The notes below the pieces were generated by a model. It was not told where the DNA came from and searched no databases. It worked only from the letters and a program-made list of their open reading frames with translations. A DNA stretch of 64,000 nucleotides from JAICND01 sp040905905 (lineage in GTDB: Bacteria > Actinomycetota > Acidimicrobiia > Spongiisociales > ZC4RG35), in NCBI GenBank assembly GCA_040905905.1, contig JBBDQN010000050.1, positions 124,001-188,000 of the forward strand. The letters run 5' to 3'. The position numbers and the translations under genes are program-made. Below are positions 1 to 7,166 of this stretch, in pieces (the stretch's first letter is position 1; each line of letters begins with the position of its first letter).

Positions 1-657
1 GTGACCCCACCCGATCCGGGTCCCATCCTGGCGATGTGGGCCGCCGGGATTGTGGCCTGCGTTGCGGGGGTGGCGTCGTGGCAGATCGTCAGAAAGGGTT
101 TTGTCCTCTTGGGGTTGGGAGTGGCCGTGCTAATCGGCGGGGCCGGAGCGGCGGCTGGGGGTGGTCCGCTGGCCTGGGTCGCTTGTGTGGTGGCGGTGGC
201 CGCGTATCCGGTCCGGGACGACCGCAGGGCGAGCATTCCGCTGGGGCTGGCGGCTGTTTTGTGGGGATTGGCCGGGGTGAGTGATGCAGGCTGGCTGGCC
301 GGAGTAACCGGAGCGGTGGCTCTGGGCGGGGTCACCGCCGAGATGTTGCTGGGCCACTGGTACCTGGTCGATCCCCGGCTTCCCCGCTGGGCCCTGCGGC
401 GGCTGGCTCTGGTCGGCTTGGTTGGTGTCGTCGTCGACGTAGCCGTAGTGTTGCTCCTCGCCCCTGTCGACCCCTTCCTGTCTCCGGCCCTACTGGTGGT
501 ACTGGCGGCGACAACTGCGGTTCTGCTGGTGGGCGTCCTTTTGTCGATCCGGGTCCCCTCATATACAGGGGTAATGGCTGCCACTGGTTTGTCTTACCTG
601 GCGGTGCTCACGTCATTGGGGTCCGTATTGCTGGGCAGGGCGGTCATCGGTGGGTGA
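1..657 (+). CDS. Polytopic membrane protein, unknown function (5' end uncertain)
   Basis: A 218-residue reading frame opens with GTG at the first base of the window, so the true start may lie upstream. Nearly the whole chain is hydrophobic Ala/Gly/Val/Leu-rich segments, giving roughly six to seven predicted membrane spans with short polar loops. I recognise no motif and cannot assign a family. It is followed by an unusual palindrome-rich gap and then by the aminopeptidase gene on the same strand, with no sign of an operon link. Confidence 0.6.
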   Translation: MTPPDPGPILAMWAAGIVACVAGVASWQIVRKGFVLLGLGVAVLIGGAGAAAGGGPLAWVACVVAVAAYPVRDDRRASIPLGLAAVLWGLAGVSDAGWLAGVTGAVALGGVTAEMLLGHWYLVDPRLPRWALRRLALVGLVGVVVDVAVVLLLAPVDPFLSPALLVVLAATTAVLLVGVLLSIRVPSYTGVMAATGLSYLAVLTSLGSVLLGRAVIGG

Positions 658-1019
658 AACTGAAGTACAGGAGTACAGGATTTGTTTCTCCCTCCAGGGA
701 GCGAAGCGACCGTTGGGGCCATGGTTCTTTTCTCCGACGACTCACTCGTAAAACATGACGGAGTAAAGAACCATGGGGGGAGTGCCGGCGTAGCCGGGAG
801 GGGGGGCCTGCTTTGGCGCGGGTGGCGTGCCCCCTCCGGCCCTGTCGGGCCACCTCCCCCAATGCTCGCTGCGCTCGCCGGGGGAGGAAACAAGAACCGC
901 GCCGGGGGATGAGACAGGAACCAAGTGACGCTCGCTGTGCTGGCAACAAGAAACGCGCCCTCCGCGAGGAAACAAGGGCCAAGAAGGCATCCATCCCACT
1001 CCGATACCACAATGTCGTC
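658..1019. repeat. Palindrome-rich intergenic region
   Basis: This 362-bp gap carries no convincing gene. It holds a long inverted repeat: the arm at 719-736 pairs with 759-776 (17 of 18 positions, 22-nt loop), and the loop has its own small hairpin. Further on are G-rich and C-rich blocks around 798-870 that can also pair, and near-repeats of a CAAGAAmCGCGCC motif. It could be a transcription terminator followed by a REP- or MITE-like element. The aminopeptidase frame stays open back to 813, but that extension does not look like protein. Confidence 0.45.
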
Positions 1020-2426
1020 GTGATCTCCGTGTCTGTCGGTTCCAGTCGCTCCAGGGGAGTCCCGCACGCAGTTGCAGCCCTAGCCGGGAGGATTGCTGCT
1101 ACCCCGGGATCACAGGCGGCGCTCGATCGCAGCCGGACGAGTCTTGACCGCCAGGGATTCGAGGGGAAAACCGGACAGGTAGGAACGCTTGACAACGGTG
1201 ACATAGCGGTGGGTTTGGGCCCGGAAGGCTCAGCCGACACCCTTCGCATCGCGGCCGGGAGTTTGGCCCGCTCGCTGGGCTCGACGCCGACCATCACCAC
1301 CAACCTCCACGAAGTGGCAGTTGATGGCGCCACCCGCGCCGTTGTGGAAGGCCTCCTTCTCGGCGGATACGACTTCGCCAGCTACAAGACGAAAAAGGCC
1401 AACCAGGTGACGGTCGAACTGATCGGAGCTGACTCTAAAGAAGTAGAGCGAGCGGTTGTGTTCGCCGAGGCCGAAGTGTTTGCCCGCGATCTGGTCAACA
1501 CACCGGCAGCCGACAAGGCTCCAGTTGCCCTGGCGAACCGGATCGTCGAGCGCGCCCAATCAGCCGGACTTGGTACCGAGGTATGGGATGTCGACAGGCT
1601 TGCGGTCGAAAAGGTCAACGGGCTGCTGGCGGTGGCAGCAGGGTCGGACCGACCCCCACGCCTGGTGCGCCTCTCATATAGCCCGCGGCGGCCCCGCGGA
1701 TCACTGGCGCTGGTCGGCAAAGGCATCGTGTTCGACTCGGGCGGGCTCTCGATCAAGCCTGCCGACGCGATGGAGACCATGAAAACCGACATGTCGGGAG
1801 CAGCGGCAGTGGCGGCAGCAATGGTGGCGATCGCCCGTCTCCGCATCCCTCTCTCGGTCGAGGGGTACTTGCCCATCACTGACAACATGCCAGGTGGGGG
1901 AGCCACCCGTCCGGGCGACGTGATCACCTACCGCAACGGCAAGACCATCGAGGTTCTCAACACCGATGCCGAGGGGCGGTTGGTCCTGGCCGATGGCTTG
2001 ATCCTGGCTGCGGAGTCCGAGCCCGATCTCATCGTCGACATCGCCACCTTGACCGGAGCCATGCGGATAGCCCTGGGGGACCGGGTGGGAGGAGTCACGG
2101 GAGCGGAATCGGACGACGTGGAACTGGTCAAGGCGGCCGGCGGATTTTGCGGCGAGAGGTTCTGGCCGATGCCACTGGTGGATGACTACTCGATGCTGAT
2201 CGAGTCCGAGATCGCCGACATGAAGAACACCGGCGGCCGCTACGGGGGAGCCATCGCCGCTGCCCTCATCCTTCGGAAGTTCACCGCCGGGCGTCGGTGG
2301 GTTCACCTCGATATCGCCGGACCGGCCCGGGCTGAGCGGCCCTACTGGTGGTTCAGCAAGGGTGGCACGGGGTTCGGCACCCGCACGCTGATCCGGCTGG
2401 CGGAGCTGCTGGCCGGGGTCAAGTAG
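1020..2426 (+). CDS. pepA: Leucyl aminopeptidase, M17 family
   Basis: A 468-residue cytosolic metallo-aminopeptidase that releases N-terminal residues from peptides. The M17 signature NTDAEGRLVLAD is encoded near 1957-1992, preceded by the metal-site segment GKGIVFDSGG and followed by the usual C-terminal GTGFGTRTL. Length fits the family. I chose GTG 1020 because upstream codons, although open to 813, read as Arg-rich nonsense in the palindromic gap; GTG 1029 is an alternative. No clear Shine-Dalgarno precedes it. The gene converges on the TolB-like gene with only 10 bp between stop codons. Confidence 0.92.
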   Translation: MISVSVGSSRSRGVPHAVAALAGRIAATPGSQAALDRSRTSLDRQGFEGKTGQVGTLDNGDIAVGLGPEGSADTLRIAAGSLARSLGSTPTITTNLHEVAVDGATRAVVEGLLLGGYDFASYKTKKANQVTVELIGADSKEVERAVVFAEAEVFARDLVNTPAADKAPVALANRIVERAQSAGLGTEVWDVDRLAVEKVNGLLAVAAGSDRPPRLVRLSYSPRRPRGSLALVGKGIVFDSGGLSIKPADAMETMKTDMSGAAAVAAAMVAIARLRIPLSVEGYLPITDNMPGGGATRPGDVITYRNGKTIEVLNTDAEGRLVLADGLILAAESEPDLIVDIATLTGAMRIALGDRVGGVTGAESDDVELVKAAGGFCGERFWPMPLVDDYSMLIESEIADMKNTGGRYGGAIAAALILRKFTAGRRWVHLDIAGPARAERPYWWFSKGGTGFGTRTLIRLAELLAGVK

Positions 2427-2436
2427 AAGCGCGGGG

Positions 2437-3162
2437 TCAGGGATTGATGGCAACAGTCCCGGTGTATGCACCGGCCGGTAGCGTGGCGTCGGCGACGCCT
2501 TCCGTGTTGGTGTTACGTATGAAGAAGAATCCGGTCGAGGGCCGATAGACCCCGACCGTGTCGATGCTGTCTCCGTTCCAGTCGCCTGCCACGATTTTGT
2601 CGCCCGGGTTGCCGTAGATAAACGCGAAGTCGGCTATCCCCTGTGTGTTTGTGTCACGGAAGTAGACCAGACCTGACGACTCGCGGTGGAGACCGGGGGT
2701 GTCGATCCCGTCCCCATTGAAATCGCCGATGAAGGGTCTGTCGCCCGGGTTCCCAAACAGGAATGAGTACTCCGCAATGCCGAGCCCTCCTCCGTTCTGG
2801 CCGAGCTGGTTGATTATGTAGAAGCGAGCCTCCGCTGGCCGATAGATCGAGACCGTGTCGCACCCGTCGTTGTTGAAGTCACCGGCAATCGGAAGGTCTC
2901 CCGGGTTACCAAAGAAGAAAGTGATGTCGGCAATCCCCTCGCTGTTGGAGTTGCGGAGGTAAACAAACCCGTCGCTGCGACGGAAGAGGCCGAGCGTCTC
3001 CACGCCATCACAATTCCAGTCACCGGAAAACGGTACGTCGCCTGGGTTCCCATAGAAGAAGCTGTTCGTCCCGTGAGGGCTGGCGACCATGTCCCACACG
3101 TGGAACCTCCCGCCCGAATCCTGGAATGCGACAACGTCGCAATTGCGCCCGGATGGACATTG
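2437..3162 (-). repeat. GNPGD repeat module, copy 1 (TolB-like protein)
   Basis: Encodes residues 299-539 of the TolB-like protein. Repeats follow the plan GNPGD, a Gly-Asp-Trp/Phe loop rich in Asp/Asn, a Leu/Ile-Tyr/Phe-Arg segment, then an FVYLRNSN-like strand. Cysteines sit in the first (NCDG) and second (DGCDT) loops. Confidence 0.85.
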
Positions 3163-4056
3163 GTCAGGCACAGGAGACAATGCTCCGTCGAGACCGACCA
3201 CAGGTGCGGACGAACCGAATACTGTTGCGACCGGTCCTCCTCCTCCCGGTATGCGCTGAACGTTGGTGGTCCCGCGGCCCTCCAAACCCTCCCCGAAGAA
3301 TTCGAGGAACATGATCTCGTCGTTGACCCAGACAGGTGCTTCAAGTCGCCCATTGGTCGTGTAGATCGCCTGGTCTGCCGACGAAGAAGTGTGTCGGACC
3401 CTGAGCTGGAATTGTGATCCCGAACGCAACACATAGGCGATGTGGCTGCCGGCGGGGTTGTACGCAGGGTCCCGGCCTCCCGGTATCAGCAGACTTGGCG
3501 AACCTCCCCCTGCCGGGATGGTCAAGATTCCATCCGGCGTTTCGAACGCGATTGTGTCGCCGTTGGGCGACCAGTCAGGATGGATGGCGCCGATGTTGTC
3601 GGTCAAGATCCTGTTCTGTCCACCATTTGAGTCGTAAACGACAAGGCGGCAACAGTTCCAGACTTCGTACGACCCATTCGCGTTTTGTGATGCAACGATC
3701 TCGTCACCGTCTGGTGACCAGGCAGGGTCGAACTCACCGAAAGCGGCCGGCGATATCTGGGAAACATTGCCGTTGTTGCGGTTGACGACGAACACGGCGT
3801 AAAGCCCATCGGACTTGTCGCCCACCTCTCCCGTGTAAGCCACCTTGCTCTCGTTGGGCGACAGCGCGGGGCCGGCTACTGCCGATGGCCCGCCGAGGTT
3901 TACCACCCCCGCCGAGGTGTTGACGCGGACCCGGAAGGACTCGGTGGACTCCTCCCATTGCAGATAGACCATGACCGAGCCGCCTGATTGTGCTTGCGCT
4001 GGCACACCCAACATCCCGACGATTAAGGCGAGGGCCAGGACAATCCTGTGCTTCAC
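2437..4056 (-). CDS. Exported TolB-like propeller protein with C-terminal GNPGD repeat module
   Basis: A 539-residue protein with an N-terminal Sec signal peptide ending near Ala-Gln-Ala (residues 20-23). Residues 60-290 hold PD40/TolB-type blades with motifs such as ALSPNES, AWSPDGDEI and DWSPNGDTIA, which usually form a six-bladed propeller. From residue 299 comes the shared GNPGD module with a CDVVAFQD-type cap and four repeats. The GTG start overlaps the upstream stop (GTGA), so it is the last gene of the MauE/light-chain operon. It probably acts outside the membrane; the ligand is unknown. Confidence 0.85.
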   Translation of the reverse strand: MKHRIVLALALIVGMLGVPAQAQSGGSVMVYLQWEESTESFRVRVNTSAGVVNLGGPSAVAGPALSPNESKVAYTGEVGDKSDGLYAVFVVNRNNGNVSQISPAAFGEFDPAWSPDGDEIVASQNANGSYEVWNCCRLVVYDSNGGQNRILTDNIGAIHPDWSPNGDTIAFETPDGILTIPAGGGSPSLLIPGGRDPAYNPAGSHIAYVLRSGSQFQLRVRHTSSSADQAIYTTNGRLEAPVWVNDEIMFLEFFGEGLEGRGTTNVQRIPGGGGPVATVFGSSAPVVGLDGALSPVPDQCPSGRNCDVVAFQDSGGRFHVWDMVASPHGTNSFFYGNPGDVPFSGDWNCDGVETLGLFRRSDGFVYLRNSNSEGIADITFFFGNPGDLPIAGDFNNDGCDTVSIYRPAEARFYIINQLGQNGGGLGIAEYSFLFGNPGDRPFIGDFNGDGIDTPGLHRESSGLVYFRDTNTQGIADFAFIYGNPGDKIVAGDWNGDSIDTVGVYRPSTGFFFIRNTNTEGVADATLPAGAYTGTVAINP

Positions 4057-4565
4057 GACGACCTCGCCTGTATCTCCAAACCGCCCAGCAGCCCTCGTAC
4101 TTTGGGGACTACAAAGGCCCGCCGCGAAAACGCTCCCACCACTGTGTAGACACAGAAAGCCCGGTCCCCCAGAGTGAAAAACCGCTGCAGACCGGCTTGC
4201 CCGGCGATAGCCCGTTGCAACTGGCTGGGGTCGAACTCGTCGGGCAAAATCATCCCGGGGAGACGGGCCACAACCGGGAATAAAGCCGTTCCGACGGCTT
4301 CTTCGCCATATTCGACGATGGAGAGAAAGGCGTCTTCGATTCCGAGGGTTTCGACCAATCCGCTTCCGAAGTCCCCCCGATCACGGGGTATGGGGACCGT
4401 GGCGGCATGAAGGACCGGAAGCCCCTTTCCCCCGGCGGCCTCGTCGGCACCTTTGCGGATGCGAATCTCCCAGCCCGGTTCGAGGGCCATGCGCATACCC
4501 TCGCTCTCGACCATGGGCCGAACCTGGGTCCGGGGCGGGCCGTCGTCAATCCCGAACCATGTCAT
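4053..4565 (-). CDS. Uncharacterised 170-residue cytoplasmic protein
   Basis: No signal peptide or membrane span is visible. The body has segments like FLSIVEYGEEAVGTALF and a C-terminal GDRAFCVYTVVGAF, reminiscent of conserved hypothetical proteins of actinobacteria, but I know no function. The start is set at ATG 4565, which overlaps the stop of the upstream membrane-protein gene (ATGA); the frame stays open further upstream but there only mirrors that gene. Its own stop overlaps the TolB-like start (GTGA), so it is translationally coupled on both sides. Confidence 0.75.
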   Translation of the reverse strand: MTWFGIDDGPPRTQVRPMVESEGMRMALEPGWEIRIRKGADEAAGGKGLPVLHAATVPIPRDRGDFGSGLVETLGIEDAFLSIVEYGEEAVGTALFPVVARLPGMILPDEFDPSQLQRAIAGQAGLQRFFTLGDRAFCVYTVVGAFSRRAFVVPKVRGLLGGLEIQARSS

Positions 4566-5134
4566 CGGAACGCTCCCGCCATCAAGGCCACGACCGCGGC
4601 TTGGCCAACAACAGCGGTAAACGACGCGGCCTTTTGCCAGCGAGTGAACAACGTCATCCTTTGTACCAGGGCGTCGGTGTTGTGGACTCGACTCCCAGCT
4701 ATCAGCAGCAATGAGCGCCCCACGCCGAACGCGATCCCTGTCAACACCCCAGGCACCGGTCCAATAAACGCAGCCAGGATCAGTAGAGCCCAACTAGCGA
4801 AGGCAGGGACGATCGTGGCAAACGCAGAACCAAGCTGGAGCCCGTAGCCGAGGCCCACCACCCAGCCGCGATAGCGGACCAGCCAGTTCTCGTCGACCTG
4901 ACGTCGGGGTCCTGGTGGCCGCAACCCGGCGGCATCGGCGACAAGGCCGGCGCCGACCAGGCCCAGACCCACCCACCACAACTGCCCGGGCAGCCCGATG
5001 GCTGCTCCCACCAGACCACTCAATCCAAAGACGATCCCACCGGCCAGCACCGATCCACCCGTGAAGGCGATCACGGTCACGATCCAGCTTCGGTTTCTGC
5101 CCCGCTCCCCGAGCGGGGTGATGCTTGACAGCAT
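4562..5134 (-). CDS. Polytopic membrane protein, unknown function
   Basis: 190 residues with about five hydrophobic segments and no cysteine. The centre (WVVGLGYGLQLGSAFATIV) loosely recalls CcdA/DsbD-like transporters found with MauE and redoxin genes, but the absence of cysteines argues against electron transfer by a thiol pair. A good Shine-Dalgarno (GAGGTGAG) lies just before ATG 5134, and the stop overlaps the next ATG. It sits in the MauE/light-chain operon and may help export or mature its neighbours; that is inference. Confidence 0.75.
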   Translation of the reverse strand: MLSSITPLGERGRNRSWIVTVIAFTGGSVLAGGIVFGLSGLVGAAIGLPGQLWWVGLGLVGAGLVADAAGLRPPGPRRQVDENWLVRYRGWVVGLGYGLQLGSAFATIVPAFASWALLILAAFIGPVPGVLTGIAFGVGRSLLLIAGSRVHNTDALVQRMTLFTRWQKAASFTAVVGQAAVVALMAGAFR

Positions 5135-5143
5135 TGACTCACC

Positions 5144-5215
5144 TCAAGGAGACCAGGAGTCACGCACGCCGACCAGCAGGCCAAACGCAATGACGCCCAG
5201 TTCGAACCCGGTCAT
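5144..5215 (-). CDS. Possible 23-residue hydrophobic peptide
   Basis: A tiny frame starts at an ATG that overlaps the redoxin stop (ATGA) and ends 9 nt before the next gene's ATG. It would encode a short peptide with a hydrophobic core (ELGVIAFGLLVGV), possibly one membrane-inserted helix. The overlap is the same 4-nt arrangement used elsewhere in this operon and the frame fills the only sizeable gap. It may instead be chance or a translational coupling device. Confidence 0.35.
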   Translation of the reverse strand: MTGFELGVIAFGLLVGVRDSWSP

Positions 5216-5982
5216 AGGTTCTCGTCCCGTTTCAGCTTCCCCGGAGCCGGGTAAAGCTGGGGGTCGCCCGGTTTGATCCCGGCTTTCATCAATTCCTCGT
5301 CAATACGTGTCTCTCGTTCCAGGTCGGCTTTTGACTTCTTGCTTCTCTGGAGATCCCAGGCATGGTCGGCGGTCGCGTCGGCCACTAGCGACGCCAATTG
5401 AGCGGGTTGGGCTGCCGAACCTTCGCCCAGCACGCGGCCGGCGACTGTGTCGACCAGGACGAAGTAGGGAGCGCCCGGTACGCCATAGTCGCGCCATGCC
5501 TGAGATGACATCAGCACTGTCGTCGACGTCGACATATTCCCTGCCCTGGTGGGGCTTTCCTCTTCCGGTCCGAGTGTTATCGCCACGGCTCTGACCAGTC
5601 GCTCCTTCACGGCCATTCGTCCGTTGTCCAATGACTCCCAGAAAGGGCCGCATGACGAACAAGATGTGCTTAGAAAGGCCAGCAGCAGCGGGCCGCTGTT
5701 GGTGGTGGTGGAGATGGCGACAGCTTCTCCGGTGGGATCGATGCCGACCAGGTCGGGAGCGGGGCGATCAACTTCGAGCTCGTGGCCAGGTTGGGGGATG
5801 CCTTCGTCATGGTTGTGGCCCGTAGCTCGCGTAAACGAACCAGGGTCACTACCGGCGCCCAGGCGGTCGAGGGTCTTGAGAGTCTCAGCATGGCTCCGCA
5901 ACAAGCCGACCACGAGCACCGCCAACAACGCGATCACGACACTCTGAGCAATCAGGATGGAATAGATGAGGTTCTCAGGCAC
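5212..5982 (-). CDS. Membrane-anchored TlpA/MauD-like thiol-disulfide redoxin
   Basis: 256 residues: one N-terminal membrane helix (about 6-28), then a thioredoxin-fold domain outside the membrane. The active-site pair is C108-S-S-C111 in TSCSSCGPFWE, and the cis-Pro region lies near VPGAPYFVLVD. GTG 5982 overlaps the end of the light-chain-like gene by 8 nt. MauD of the methylamine pathway is a close functional parallel: it assists disulfide formation in the light chain. Here it lies beside a 24-cysteine light-chain-like protein, which supports a disulfide-handling role. Confidence 0.85.
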   Translation of the reverse strand: MPENLIYSILIAQSVVIALLAVLVVGLLRSHAETLKTLDRLGAGSDPGSFTRATGHNHDEGIPQPGHELEVDRPAPDLVGIDPTGEAVAISTTTNSGPLLLAFLSTSCSSCGPFWESLDNGRMAVKERLVRAVAITLGPEEESPTRAGNMSTSTTVLMSSQAWRDYGVPGAPYFVLVDTVAGRVLGEGSAAQPAQLASLVADATADHAWDLQRSKKSKADLERETRIDEELMKAGIKPGDPQLYPAPGKLKRDENL

Positions 5983-6598
5983 AGGCGGGCTCCAGACAGG
6001 GGGCGGTGTGGTTGGTCGTGTCGTTGGCGTTGAGGACCGTCGTCCCGCATGACCCAAAGAGTTGATATGGGGGCACACAGGTGGCCACCCGGCAGGTGAC
6101 CGGGCCTGATTGGGGGATGTCGGTGTTGCACTGCCCGTAACGGAAGTTGGTGCAACAGACCTTGCGTTGGTCGCAGGTCTCGGAGTTGGAGCACCGGCAG
6201 GTGCAGGGTCGGCAGCCCTCGCCACAGAAGTTGCCAGATCCGCTACAGGTGCAACGCGCGTGACAGTCGAGGATGTAACGGTCCGAGGGCTGGCCGTTGA
6301 CGCAGCAATAAGAAGAGCCCGCCGACTTCCACCATCCTCCGACAAAGTGCCCGGGAGGGCAGCGGTTGATACCGCGGTTGATCGTGCAGCAAAACGCCGT
6401 ATACCCGCCGCTGAGGTTGCACCCGGCGGAGGGGCCGCATATGGCCGCATAGGCCGTTCCCGGCCTCAAGATGAAATTCAGTGGGGCTACGAACAGGGCG
6501 GCGGCGGCCGTCGTGAACCGAATCAGGAACGAACGTCGTCCCATCTCGGTCCCTCCGTTGAGCCGGCGGACCAGGCGGTCGGTCACATCGGCCGTCAC
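5975..6598 (-). CDS. Cys-rich methylamine dehydrogenase light-chain-like protein with Tat-type signal
   Basis: 207 residues. The N-terminus carries a twin-arginine motif (RRSFLIRF, R21-R22) and a hydrophobic stretch ending near residue 51, as in MADH light chains. The mature part has 24 cysteines, about twice the usual number for the light chain. The segment CPPGHFVGGWW...YCC...DC resembles the region around the first TTQ tryptophan, but the only tryptophans after the signal are the adjacent W89-W90. The second TTQ tryptophan seems absent, so the TTQ cofactor is unlikely. No heavy-chain gene is present. GTG start and GTGA overlap with the MauE-like gene. Confidence 0.8.
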   Translation of the reverse strand: MTADVTDRLVRRLNGGTEMGRRSFLIRFTTAAAALFVAPLNFILRPGTAYAAICGPSAGCNLSGGYTAFCCTINRGINRCPPGHFVGGWWKSAGSSYCCVNGQPSDRYILDCHARCTCSGSGNFCGEGCRPCTCRCSNSETCDQRKVCCTNFRYGQCNTDIPQSGPVTCRVATCVPPYQLFGSCGTTVLNANDTTNHTAPCLEPACA

Positions 6599-7125
6599 GA
6601 CCTGACGATCCCCGTCAGTCGGGCGCCGGTGGTTATCACATTGAACGAGAGCCAGCTACCGAGACCGATAACCACCAGGATCGAGACCCAACCGACCACC
6701 GACGTCGGTGAGAGGGCGACTCCCGGTTGGGAAGAGGAGAGATCAAGGACGGCCGCACCCACTGCGGAGGCGTTGATTACAACATGAGCGGCCGTGGGAG
6801 GGGTGTCGGGGGTGCCCGCACAACCACAGGACGACACAACGCCGCCCGCGCGGAAGGCCACGCCCAGCCAAATCAAAAACCCTGAGTAGAGGGCTCCCAT
6901 TGCCACCACCGACATGGTTGATCCCACTCCGAGCACCCAGAGTGCAATTGCGACCTCAACCAGACCCAACAGGAAGGCCAGGTTGCGATTCCCGGGCCAT
7001 CCCACGGACCGCATCGCCCGGGCAGTCTCGTCGGGCCTTCTCAGTTTTGCCCACCCGGTGGGCAGCAACAGCCCGGCGAAGATACCGAGCGTCACATCCA
7101 GCATGGTCAAATCGTACCTGTTCAC
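6595..7125 (-). CDS. MauE/DoxX-like membrane protein
   Basis: 176 residues with about five membrane helices. The early motif LLPTGWAKLRRP and the central pair SSCGCAG match the MauE-type family, which in methylamine users is needed to make the disulfide-rich light chain. GTG 7125 is taken as start; ATG 7104 is an alternative. It lies 41 bp after the sugar dehydrogenase gene and overlaps the light-chain-like gene, so the order is MauE, light chain, redoxin. Confidence 0.82.
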   Translation of the reverse strand: MNRYDLTMLDVTLGIFAGLLLPTGWAKLRRPDETARAMRSVGWPGNRNLAFLLGLVEVAIALWVLGVGSTMSVVAMGALYSGFLIWLGVAFRAGGVVSSCGCAGTPDTPPTAAHVVINASAVGAAVLDLSSSQPGVALSPTSVVGWVSILVVIGLGSWLSFNVITTGARLTGIVRS

Positions 7126-7166
7126 TCAGCGCGGTCTGGGACCGCTGTGGGTAGCGAGTATGGGGG

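Noticed and set aside
813..1019. Longer N-terminus for the aminopeptidase
   Set aside because: Open in frame, but Arg-rich, overlaps the palindromic region and is not expected in the M17 family.
1701..2471. 256-residue minus-strand frame opposite the aminopeptidase
   Set aside because: Antisense shadow of a clear gene in high-G+C DNA; Pro/Gly/Arg-rich without motifs.
5975..7125. A functional methylamine dehydrogenase
   Set aside because: No heavy chain in the window and the second TTQ tryptophan is not visible in the light-chain-like protein.
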